Assembly (NCBI GenBank): GCA_031368095.1
Contig: JANLQX010000072.1
Location: forward strand, 1-31,244
Length of the DNA: 31,244 nucleotides
Direction of reading: 5' to 3'
DNA from: JANLQX01 sp031368095
Lineage (GTDB): Bacteria > Actinomycetota > Acidimicrobiia > Acidimicrobiales > JANYDT01
Part shown: positions 7,161 through 15,034 of the stretch, piece by piece
Numbering within the stretch: the first letter of the stretch is position 1
Layout: each line of letters opens with the position of its first letter
Program-made: the position numbers and the translations under genes
Notes under the pieces: model-generated
What the model was told of the DNA's origin: nothing
Databases searched by the model: none
Seen by the model: only the letters and a program-made list of their open reading frames with translations

Positions 7161-9064
7161 AACGCTTGGCGATTGTTGCCCTCGGCGGCGTCGTTATTGC
7201 CGCGGCCGTCGTCCAAGTCATCCAGGCGAACCGGCGTGACCCGGTGCGACCGATGACTGCCGCGATCAACGACTCCTTCCCAACGGTCAGGTCCCCAACG
7301 GCATGGCCGTTCACGTGGTCGAGCATTTGGAACATGCCGATCGGCAACGAAGCGAAACTGGTCGCCACACCGGTGAAAGATCCTGGCTCGATCGGCATCG
7401 AGGAGAACATCGTCATCCTTCAGCCGACGGCTCCAACGATTTCGATCATTGGGAATACTTCGACGGATCCGCCGAGTGCGAACCTGTGTAGTTCCGTGAT
7501 CGTGCCGAAACGCGAATTGTTCGTGGCGCCGGTTCCCTTCTTGTTCTCGACGGTGGACAATGGCTTGGCTGGGCCGAAGAACGCGGCGGTCTTCTTGGCG
7601 AAGGACGGTCGGACGGTCCTCCAAGCTGGCCCCTTTGCGCGCTGTCCAGACGGAACGGCGACGGCGGCGAAGGTCGCCCCGATCGATGACATCGTGTCGG
7701 GTTCTGGAGAGCGCGGGTCCCGGGGTATGGCCGAGACCTCGGCCTTGGGCGGAACGCTCCGGGTGGACGATCTCCGACCGGGCAGCCAGATACGACATGC
7801 GCTGCAGATCGAGCTCGGCGGCCGGTTCCTGCGTTCGCCAGCGAAGGGGGCGACGTCGCGGTGGCCCGCAGCAGCAGTCGATCCGACGATCGCCGGACAA
7901 TTCACCGGCACCAATGCGGCCTTGGAGGTTGGATCGTTGGTGACACTGCCGGCATCGTTTCGGGTGGACAAGCTCAAGTCTGAACCGGCCAGAATCGTCG
8001 CCCAGGCCATGAAGGATTACGGCGCATACGTCGTTGACGGTGACCCGGCGGCGGAAGTGGCCTTTTCGACAGAATGGGGTCCGGCCGGCCGGACGGCGGA
8101 TCGGTTCAAGGCGGACTACGGATTCGCCTTTGCGTCGAACTCGCCGAAGTGCGTAGCCGACTGCGACTGGCGCCAGGACCTCCGCTCGGTCCTGCTGGGA
8201 CTTGCCGTTGTCGCTGATAACGGCCCGACGACGGTTGGCGGGCGTGGTGCGCGGCGGGTCCCGTGCGCCCCTGCGTTCGCCGACGGGTCTGGCGGGGCCC
8301 CACCAGGTTGCGAGCTCCATGGGCTGGTCCGCGGAACTCGAACGATTCGCGTCATGCCGATCGGTGACTCGCTTACCGAAGGGGGCGGGGTTGGTGGTCA
8401 TGTCTCCTACCGAGCCGATCTGTACAAACGCTTGGTGGAGGAGGGCTACCCCGTGGATTTCGTTGGCAGTCAGAACGACGCCGCACCGGGCGTACCTGAT
8501 CCCAACAACGAGGGGCATGGTGGCTTCACCATCGGTCCCGACACGAATCGGTTCTGCACTCGGGAGACTGACGGCACCGCTTCCTGCAACGAGATGACCT
8601 TCAACATCTCGGACCACGTTGACGATTGGCTAACCGCCGCCAAGCCCGACGTCGTCCTGCTGCTCATCGGCGTGAATGACAATTTTACGGATCCGGTGGC
8701 GCCCGGGGCTTCCGGGATCGTGCGAACGCAGTCACCGGCGGATGCCCCGGCTAAACTTGCCGCTCTTGTGACGAAGATCCGGTCCAAGGTGCCCGGGTCC
8801 GTCGTGATCGTTGCGTCGCTCATCCCGACGCCGCTCGATGTCGTGTGGCCCGCGGTGCCACAGCTGCGAAGCTCGGCGGAGTCCCTTGCTGCGCTTTCTG
8901 ATGGACGTGTCCGGTTTGCCGATATCGCGTCTGTCGTTCTTGATCCGCAAGACTACGTCGAGGGCGATCAGATCCATCTTTCGGCCAGCGGCGCAGCCAA
9001 GGTGGCAGAGGGTTGGCTCGTTCCACTCCGATCCGTCCTGGATGAGCTCGAGAACTCCAAATGA
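7157..9064 (+). CDS. Secreted or membrane-tethered two-domain SGNH hydrolase
   Basis: 635 residues from a GTG start that overlaps the acetyltransferase stop (GTGA). An uncleaved anchor or signal peptide covers residues 3-23 (RLAIVALGGVVIAAAVVQVI). Residues about 48-385 are the third copy of the unrecognised domain (WPFTWSSIWNMPIG, IRHALQIEL, SRWPA, DYGAYVVDG), but the conserved AHGGSG segment reads SRGMAE here, losing its His. Residues about 395-630 are an SGNH hydrolase with GDSL (Ser405), GVND (Asn507) and DQIH (Asp604/His607), all apparently intact. There is no Pro-rich tail, in contrast to the gene at 1265. Coupling to an acetyltransferase suggests a matched acetylation/deacetylation pair acting on the exported polysaccharide; this is inference. 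Confidence 0.9.
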   Translation: MKRLAIVALGGVVIAAAVVQVIQANRRDPVRPMTAAINDSFPTVRSPTAWPFTWSSIWNMPIGNEAKLVATPVKDPGSIGIEENIVILQPTAPTISIIGNTSTDPPSANLCSSVIVPKRELFVAPVPFLFSTVDNGLAGPKNAAVFLAKDGRTVLQAGPFARCPDGTATAAKVAPIDDIVSGSGERGSRGMAETSALGGTLRVDDLRPGSQIRHALQIELGGRFLRSPAKGATSRWPAAAVDPTIAGQFTGTNAALEVGSLVTLPASFRVDKLKSEPARIVAQAMKDYGAYVVDGDPAAEVAFSTEWGPAGRTADRFKADYGFAFASNSPKCVADCDWRQDLRSVLLGLAVVADNGPTTVGGRGARRVPCAPAFADGSGGAPPGCELHGLVRGTRTIRVMPIGDSLTEGGGVGGHVSYRADLYKRLVEEGYPVDFVGSQNDAAPGVPDPNNEGHGGFTIGPDTNRFCTRETDGTASCNEMTFNISDHVDDWLTAAKPDVVLLLIGVNDNFTDPVAPGASGIVRTQSPADAPAKLAALVTKIRSKVPGSVVIVASLIPTPLDVVWPAVPQLRSSAESLAALSDGRVRFADIASVVLDPQDYVEGDQIHLSASGAAKVAEGWLVPLRSVLDELENSK

Positions 9065-9139
9065 CTTCCCCCTCCAGCGTTCCCAAGAACATTCCGAAGA
9101 TGTGCGTTGGGTTTTGCTGTTTATCTCGAAAGGACCGAC

Positions 9140-10099
9140 ATGGAAATTGCTGATGGATTTCGTCTGACTCCGTGGCGCATAGCGGTGACCGGACTACTGG
9201 CTGCAGTCGCTGCTGTTGCCGCCGGTTCGGTGGTGCGAAACAAGCCCACCGAGTACCAGGCGACGGTCAAGGTGTTCGTCGGTCAGGTGCTCGGCCGAGA
9301 CGAGACGTCGTTTTCTCTCGGGCCTCTCCTTTCGGACTTCGAGACCACGGCGCTATTCCCGGACATCATCAAGTCGGTGGCTGCCGCCGCCGACGTGCCG
9401 GTCGCTTCTGTTGCGCAGCAGCTCAAGGCCAAGCGTGACGGCGAGGGAACGAGCGTATCGATCATCTACATCGATAACGAGGCGAAGCGGGCGACGAAGG
9501 TTGCCCAGGAGGCGGCCCGCTTCACACTGATTCGCCTGGCGCAACGTGAGGTTGACGGAGCGCAAGGAAGACTCGGTCGACTGCAGAAGTCGTTGCACTC
9601 GACCGATGAAGCGCTCCTTCGCCTAAGTGCCGCGACCGGCATCAATGACCTCGACACCTATTTCGAGAAGCTGGATGAGTCGACACTCGCTACGCAGGCC
9701 GAGTTGGTAGTCACGGCGGATCCCGATACGAAGGTTGTGTTGGAACAGCGGCTGAAGGCGAGTAGCGAGGAGATCCAGCGTCTTGCGAGCGCCCGGCTGC
9801 AGCACAACGAGTTGCGAGATCAGCGGCAAATTACTCAGGGCATCGTGAGCCAGACGGCGGGCGATCTCGAAACGGCGACCAACCGCGTCGCCGCCGCGAA
9901 GGACGGCAACGCGATCACGATCGCCGGCCTGACGGCCGTGAGCAAACTGGTCCCCGAGGTGCGGGCCGGAATGGCAGCGTTTGCGTTCGTGGCCGTGCTC
10001 CTCGGCGCATTGTTCTTCCTCGCCGACACACGGCGCCGATCCATCCGAGCGGGGGCGGCCGTGCAGGCTGATCACCGGGCCGTACCTGATACCCCGTGA
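9140..10099 (+). CDS. Wzz-like polysaccharide chain-length regulator
   Basis: 319 residues with a transmembrane helix near each end (about 12-32, and a C-terminal one around FAFVAVLLGALFF), flanking an extracytoplasmic domain with long, probably coiled-coil stretches. The segment NKPTEYQATVKVFVG after the first helix is typical of the Wzz/chain-length determinant family, which sets polymer length with Wzy. No Walker-A kinase domain is fused and no BY-kinase gene is seen nearby. ATG 9140 was chosen because GAAAGGA (9128-9134) lies 5 bases upstream; an in-frame TTG at 9107 would add residues without a better site. The stop overlaps the next GTG by 4 bp, pairing it with the Wzy-like gene. Confidence 0.83.
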   Translation: MEIADGFRLTPWRIAVTGLLAAVAAVAAGSVVRNKPTEYQATVKVFVGQVLGRDETSFSLGPLLSDFETTALFPDIIKSVAAAADVPVASVAQQLKAKRDGEGTSVSIIYIDNEAKRATKVAQEAARFTLIRLAQREVDGAQGRLGRLQKSLHSTDEALLRLSAATGINDLDTYFEKLDESTLATQAELVVTADPDTKVVLEQRLKASSEEIQRLASARLQHNELRDQRQITQGIVSQTAGDLETATNRVAAAKDGNAITIAGLTAVSKLVPEVRAGMAAFAFVAVLLGALFFLADTRRRSIRAGAAVQADHRAVPDTP

Positions 10100-11490
10100 C
10101 AGATTTCGCACTACGCCAGGGGCCGTCAGGGGAACCGCGACCAGGAGGGACCTGGTTGGCGCGAACGCTCGGCCTGGCGGTCGTGGTGAGCGCGCTCGGT
10201 GTGGTTTTGACCATGGTGCCGGACCGCAGTTTGTTCGTGAAGGGAGCAGCGGTGCTCGTTGTTGGCGTTGCCGTTGCGCTTCTGATCTATCGGAACTTCG
10301 CAGGCTTCGTCATGTTGGCACTTGCAACCCGATCGGCGGCCGACTACCTCCATGCCGGGACTGTCGTTGGCGCAGGGTTCCTCGGTGCGTCCGGTGTCTG
10401 GTTGGTCGTGCGGATGCGAGCGGGGCGCATGCCCACCCTTTCGCGAGCGGCGCGGGCACTGCTCTTTCTCACGTTCGGCGCCGTGATTGGGTCTCTGGGC
10501 GCTGTTGATCCGGCGTATTCGGTGAACGCGGCAGCGAAACTGTTGTCGGTCGCTCTCGTGTTCATTACCGTTGAGACGCTGGTGGTCGATCGGCCCGAAT
10601 TGCGAATTCGATTCGTCGCCACGGCGCTTGTCGCCGGGATCGCTCCGTATACGCTGGCGATCATCCAGCTCGGCCTGGGCCAGGGAGATCGCACCGATGT
10701 CGAGGTGTCCCGGGTGCACGGCACCTTTAACCACCCGAACGTTTTGGCGATGTTCGCCGCAACCCAACTGCTGCTGGCCGTGGCCCTTTGGCCTCATGTG
10801 AACTCGCGCTTTCGCCGTGTCTTGGTTGTCAGCGGTTCAGCATCTGCCGTTGCCATCCTCTTTAGCTACGCTCGAGCCGCGTGGATTGGTGTCATCGTCG
10901 CCGGGCTTGTCCTGCTGTTTCGCTACTCACGACGGGCCGCGTGGACAGCGATCGCCGTACTCGCGTTGCTGGTTCTGACCGTTCCGTCGATTCAGACCCG
11001 GGTCGCCGACCTGAACGCCGACAAGCCGACGGATCCGACCTTTCACGGCAGCGCGAATTCGTTTGCCTGGCGGCTGGAGTACTGGCGTCGCATTGCGCCG
11101 GGTTTCGCCCAAGCGCCGCTGACGGGCTTGGGGCTCGAGGCCACGCAAAGGCAGAATCCTGTCCATCTCGAGCCGCACAACTCGTACTTGCAGACGGTCC
11201 TTGAGATGGGCACGCTAGGAGCCATCGGTCTCGCGTGGGTCGGTATCGAGTTCAAGCGTGCGGCGCGTCGCTCCCGTGACAGCAAGGATCCGATCCTCGC
11301 GGGCCTGAGCGCAGGAGCGAGCGCAGCTGGCCTCGCCATCGCCGTCATCGCGGTGACCGAGAACGTGCTGACTCAGCCTGTCGTCCTTTGGTACGTGGTA
11401 CTCCCCTTCGCGCTTCTTCGGAGCAACGACCGACCGCGACCAAGCTTCCCCGTACGTGTTCCAATGCAAGCAAGGATGGTCCCATCATGA
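10096..11490 (+). CDS. Wzy-like O-antigen polymerase/ligase
   Basis: 464 residues, about ten or more hydrophobic segments along the length, with a larger loop near residues 300-370. The family marks VHGTFNHPNVLA and PHNSYLQTVLEMG are those of O-antigen ligase/polymerase (PF04932-type) proteins, which join undecaprenyl-linked repeat units at the outer face of the membrane. In a locus with a Wzx-like flippase and Wzz-like regulator, polymerase is the most likely role; ligase-type proteins look alike and cannot be excluded. The GTG start overlaps the Wzz-like stop (GTGA), and the stop overlaps the ATG of an SGNH-like gene (ATGA). Confidence 0.87.
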   Translation: MTDFALRQGPSGEPRPGGTWLARTLGLAVVVSALGVVLTMVPDRSLFVKGAAVLVVGVAVALLIYRNFAGFVMLALATRSAADYLHAGTVVGAGFLGASGVWLVVRMRAGRMPTLSRAARALLFLTFGAVIGSLGAVDPAYSVNAAAKLLSVALVFITVETLVVDRPELRIRFVATALVAGIAPYTLAIIQLGLGQGDRTDVEVSRVHGTFNHPNVLAMFAATQLLLAVALWPHVNSRFRRVLVVSGSASAVAILFSYARAAWIGVIVAGLVLLFRYSRRAAWTAIAVLALLVLTVPSIQTRVADLNADKPTDPTFHGSANSFAWRLEYWRRIAPGFAQAPLTGLGLEATQRQNPVHLEPHNSYLQTVLEMGTLGAIGLAWVGIEFKRAARRSRDSKDPILAGLSAGASAAGLAIAVIAVTENVLTQPVVLWYVVLPFALLRSNDRPRPSFPVRVPMQARMVPS

Positions 11491-12449
11491 GGTCGCATAT
11501 TCGAGCCGGTCGTATTGCGCTGGTCGGCGTAGTTGCGTTGATGGCGGTACAAGGCGCCACCGCCGCTACCAAGAGGACAACGAGAACCAGGAAGACCACG
11601 CCATCGACCCAGCAGGCACGACCCCCAACGACGCTGGGCAGGAACACCACCCCGACGACACCCCCGATCATCAGTGCGGTGACCAAACGCGGTATCGCCA
11701 TCGGAACGGTCGTCCCCATCCTCGATCGGGCGATCAAGGTCATGCCGCTGGGCGACGACCAAACTTCCGGTGCCGGGCCCACGGGAGCGCAGTCCTATCG
11801 TGGCCACCTCTATAATTCGCTGAAGGGAGCGGGCTACAACGTCGACTTCGTTGGCTCCCAGCAAAGCGATTCGCTGGTCGGCGGGGACCCGGACAATGAG
11901 GGCCACGGTGCGTTTTCCATCGGCCCAGACAACAGTCGGTATTGCGATTGGCCGGCAGGTGGTCAGAAAGAATGTCAGGCGACGGCGTTCAACATCGCCT
12001 CGAATCTCGACGGTTGGCTGGCGGCCGCCAAGCCCGATGTCGTGCTGGTGCAGGTTGGGCTCTACGACCTGTTCGAGCCGAACCTGAAGGAAGGGACGGA
12101 TGGGATTGATCGGACCTTCGAACCGAAGACGGCGCCGCAGCGGTTGGCTGATCTCGTGGCGCAAATTCGCCGAAGCGATCCCAACGTCGTCGTGATCGTC
12201 GGATCACTTCTGCGGCCGAGTTGGGTCGTGAAGGGCTGGCAGGTCTACGACGCGTTGAATGCGCAGGCCGTCAAACTCGGCGAGACCGCCCCTGACGACA
12301 ATGTCCTTTCGGTGAATTTTAGTGTGATGACGTTCAAGAAAGAGGACTACCTCGACGGGTTTCACATGACGGATGCTGCGGCTCAGCGCGTCGCCGACCA
12401 ATGGCAGCTCGCGCTCCAGCCAACGCTCGATAAGTTGTTAGGGCGCTGA
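11487..12449 (+). CDS. Secreted SGNH-fold protein, probable pseudoenzyme
   Basis: 320 residues. The signal peptide is about residues 1-26 (IALVGVVALMAVQGATA), followed by a Thr/Lys/Arg-rich linker to about residue 80. The SGNH domain is clearly homologous to those at 1265 and 7157 (MPLGD, SYRGHLY, YNVDFVGSQ, DPDNEGHG, AKPDVVLVQ). The block I motif GDSLT is replaced by GDDQT (Asp91 for the nucleophilic Ser), and the block III motif GIND/GVND is replaced by GLYD (Tyr193 for the oxyanion Asn). The Asp290/His293 pair of block V is kept. Normal hydrolysis is therefore unlikely; a carbohydrate-binding or regulatory role is inferred. ATG 11487 overlaps the Wzy-like stop by 4 bp, so expression is tied to the polymerase. 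Longer upstream in-frame starts lie inside the wzy-like gene. Confidence 0.9.
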   Translation: MRSHIRAGRIALVGVVALMAVQGATAATKRTTRTRKTTPSTQQARPPTTLGRNTTPTTPPIISAVTKRGIAIGTVVPILDRAIKVMPLGDDQTSGAGPTGAQSYRGHLYNSLKGAGYNVDFVGSQQSDSLVGGDPDNEGHGAFSIGPDNSRYCDWPAGGQKECQATAFNIASNLDGWLAAAKPDVVLVQVGLYDLFEPNLKEGTDGIDRTFEPKTAPQRLADLVAQIRRSDPNVVVIVGSLLRPSWVVKGWQVYDALNAQAVKLGETAPDDNVLSVNFSVMTFKKEDYLDGFHMTDAAAQRVADQWQLALQPTLDKLLGR

Positions 12450-12672
12450 GCGCCTCACCTATGGCGGCACGCGACGGTTGGGCCGTGCGAAGTAGTTCCG
12501 CCGCCAACCGCTGTTCGGCCCTCAACCGACCGCACGTCGATGCCGATGATGAATTTGTGCCCGGCCAACACTGGCGCAGGCACATCACTAGACGTGATTG
12601 GACCCCGATCGAGGTCGCTTGTCCCCGACCTCGTCACCGGACGTGAACAGCAACCCGCGCCGCCAGGGTCGG

Positions 12673-14106
12673 ATGCGCTATGCGCCGAAGCATCGCCGTG
12701 TCGGTTCGCCACGACAGCCGCTTTCGGCGGCAACGACGACGTCATCGGGCCCATCCGACGCCACTAGCGCAACCGAGTTCAGGCGAGTCGATCGGACGAG
12801 GAACAACGCTGCGCTGGTCGTGCTTACCGTCCTCGGCTACAGCGCCGGGGTCATTACCGGGCCGTTGCTCTCAAGAAGCCTGGGTGACGCAGGCCGCGGC
12901 TCGCTGGCCGCAGTGATCACCCCCCTTTCACTGCTTGTCTGGCTGCCTGGCCTCGGCATTCCCAGCGCTGCGGGCTTCTTCGCCAATGAGCTCGATCCGA
13001 GGCGAATTATGCGCTCGGTCTGGTGGTGGACCTTTGTGGTCATCGTGCCCATCACTGCGGTCGTCTGGGTTCTAACGCCCCGCTACCTACATCGGGAGGC
13101 GCAAGACACGATCAACCTCCTTCGATTCGGTCTGCTCCTCGTGCCGTTCTTTGCACCCACGCAAGCGGCCATGGCAATCCACTTTGTTCGGAAGGGCCTG
13201 ACCAAGTCGTACCTCACTCTGGTGAACTTGCCGCTTCTCGCCAATGCGGCATGCGTCGTGCTGTTGGCCGTGTCTGGACACCTCAGCGTGCGCACTGCCG
13301 TTGTTGCCTGGTTCGGTTCGAACCTCGCGCAAATCGTGTTGGGGACGCTCTGGATGCACTCGGTGAGCCGTCCATCGATCGATCGCGATGTTCGCAACAA
13401 GTTGATCCGTTACGGTGCTCGGGACGCCGTAACCGGTTCGTCCGAGATGGTTGTTGGCCGTCTGGATCAGTTGGTCCTCGTCGGCATCGTTTCACCTGCC
13501 GTCCTTGGGCATTACGCCGTTGCCGCGAACATTCCGGCGATCAGCGCAAGCTTTGCGTACTCGGTTGGTGGGATCGTCTTCGGGCGGCTGCGCGGACGTG
13601 CCGCCCACGGGACCGACTCTTCGATGCAAGCGGTGTATCTCACTGCGGCGGTGTCGGCAACGCTCTCGATCGGGCTCGCCATAACGACGCCCTTCCTCAT
13701 CCCGATGATCTTCGGCCAGGCCTTCAAGGCGAGTGTGATCCCGCTTCTACTGTTGCTACCGGGCCAAGTTTGCCTCGATTCGGCGATCGTGCTCGCCCAA
13801 GTCACTCGAGCTCAGGGCCGCCCGGGGTTGGTCTCAATCTCTCGTGCTTTCTCGGCGGTGCTGATGGTCGCACTTATTGTTCCGGTCGCCCGGCGCTACG
13901 GAATTCGGGGGAGTGCGGCGCTGACCTCGGCGTCGAACCTCTTCTATCTTCTAGCTCTCCTCGGCCTCCGCCTTCGGGCAGCTCGGCGGGCGTCTTCGGC
14001 CGTCTTGGAAGGGCCCCATGGCGTTTCGCCGGAATTCGTGAAATCTGTGACGATGCGTGACAATGATGGACAAATGAACGCCGAGCGCGCGGAAACCACC
14101 GCATGA
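12673..14106 (+). CDS. Wzx-like polysaccharide flippase
   Basis: About 477 residues with roughly 12 hydrophobic segments starting at NNAALVVLTVLGYSAGVITG, matching the oligosaccharide flippase (MATE/MVF superfamily, RfbX/Wzx) pattern. Such proteins move undecaprenyl-pyrophosphate repeat units across the membrane for Wzy. Typical early features are GPLLSRSLGDAGRGSLAAV and LPGLGIPSAAGFFANE. The start is uncertain: ATG 12673 has AGGG (12665-12668) upstream, while an in-frame GTG at 12643 and TTG at 12598 give longer polar N-termini. The preceding 220 bases carry no recognisable gene. The C-terminal end is polar and about 40 residues long. Confidence 0.86.
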   Translation: MRYAPKHRRVGSPRQPLSAATTTSSGPSDATSATEFRRVDRTRNNAALVVLTVLGYSAGVITGPLLSRSLGDAGRGSLAAVITPLSLLVWLPGLGIPSAAGFFANELDPRRIMRSVWWWTFVVIVPITAVVWVLTPRYLHREAQDTINLLRFGLLLVPFFAPTQAAMAIHFVRKGLTKSYLTLVNLPLLANAACVVLLAVSGHLSVRTAVVAWFGSNLAQIVLGTLWMHSVSRPSIDRDVRNKLIRYGARDAVTGSSEMVVGRLDQLVLVGIVSPAVLGHYAVAANIPAISASFAYSVGGIVFGRLRGRAAHGTDSSMQAVYLTAAVSATLSIGLAITTPFLIPMIFGQAFKASVIPLLLLLPGQVCLDSAIVLAQVTRAQGRPGLVSISRAFSAVLMVALIVPVARRYGIRGSAALTSASNLFYLLALLGLRLRAARRASSAVLEGPHGVSPEFVKSVTMRDNDGQMNAERAETTA

Positions 14107-14137
14107 ACGGAACTGGAAAGGGCATGCGGGATCGACC

Positions 14138-14971
14138 ATGACGGTAGAACAACTCATTGCCGAGGACTTTGCACCGGAGCGGCTGCGGATCTTGGGTCTA
14201 CGCGACCGGGAGGCGTATGTGTCGGCCGCCCCATGGCCGCACATCGTCGTTCATGATCTCTTTTCCCGCGCCGTTCTCGAGGAACTCGTTCGCGAGCTCG
14301 ACCGTGTGCGCCCTGACGTCCTCCTGCAGCACGTCACCAGTCGCACCGTCAAGAACGAGTCGGCGGAGGTCCGGGGCCTCGGTCCGACGATGGATGCGTT
14401 CCAGGCGGCAATGGATAGTCCCGCAATGACGTCCTACGTGGAGGCGGTCACAGGCATTGCCGGACTCGTTACCGATCCGACCCGGGAGCTCGCCGGGCTT
14501 CATGAGACACCCGTCGGCGGTTTCACCAAGATCCATACCGACTTCTCGAATCACCCGGCGACCGGGCTCCATCATCGGGTCAACGTTCTCCTGTATATGA
14601 ACGTCGAATGGCACGACAATTGGGGCGGTCAACTGGAACTGTGGCCATCCGACATGCGCGGCAATCCGACCAGTGTTCAGCCCACCTTGGGTACCTTTGT
14701 GGTGTTCGCCACGAACGACGACTCAAAGCATGGGCTTCCGCGAGCGGTGGCGTGTCCCGAAGGCAGCAGTCGGAGATCGCTTGCTTTTTACTATTACTCG
14801 GTGGAACGCCACGGCGATGAGCTAACCGCCCGGCACTCGTCGTATCACGCACGTCCGACCGAATCCGCTTCCGATCTCGTCCCCCCGTTGAAAGAGCGTC
14901 TGATTGAACGGCTCCCTCCTGGCCTTGTTGGTGCGGCATTTCGTTTGAAGTCTGCGGTACGACGGAAATGA
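14138..14971 (+). CDS. 2OG-Fe(II) oxygenase (prolyl-4-hydroxylase-like)
   Basis: 277 residues. A double-stranded beta-helix iron site is visible: His133 and Asp135 in KIHTDFSNHP, His198 in DDSKHGLP, and a 2-oxoglutarate-binding Arg at 212 or 213 in SRRSLAFYYYS. These match the 2OG-Fe(II) oxygenase superfamily of P4H-like enzymes, which use oxygen and 2-oxoglutarate to hydroxylate or otherwise oxidise a substrate. There is no signal peptide, so it is cytoplasmic. It lies between the flippase and a glycosyltransferase, and a distant homologue is at 19873, so a sugar nucleotide, lipid-linked glycan or biosynthetic protein could be the substrate. The start follows a weak GGAAAGGG 16 bases upstream. 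Confidence 0.83.
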   Translation: MTVEQLIAEDFAPERLRILGLRDREAYVSAAPWPHIVVHDLFSRAVLEELVRELDRVRPDVLLQHVTSRTVKNESAEVRGLGPTMDAFQAAMDSPAMTSYVEAVTGIAGLVTDPTRELAGLHETPVGGFTKIHTDFSNHPATGLHHRVNVLLYMNVEWHDNWGGQLELWPSDMRGNPTSVQPTLGTFVVFATNDDSKHGLPRAVACPEGSSRRSLAFYYYSVERHGDELTARHSSYHARPTESASDLVPPLKERLIERLPPGLVGAAFRLKSAVRRK

Positions 14972-15034
14972 GGCCTCTGCCGCGGCCCAAGCTATGTGCT
15001 TCGTGAACCATGAGGGTTCCGAAAGGCAGATGAA

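Noticed and set aside
12442..12454. GGCGC-TGA-GCGCC hairpin at the stop of the pseudo-SGNH gene
   Set aside because: The stem is only 5 bp, the loop is the stop codon itself, and no T tract follows, so a terminator cannot be supported.
12455..12754. Antisense open frame of 99 codons before the flippase gene
   Set aside because: It overlaps the N-terminal part of the flippase frame, shows no family motif and has the composition expected of a high-GC shadow frame.
15010..15033. Seven-codon frame ATG...TGA just before the TTG start of a GT4 gene
   Set aside because: It could be a leader peptide, but one so short covering a ribosome binding site is likely chance.
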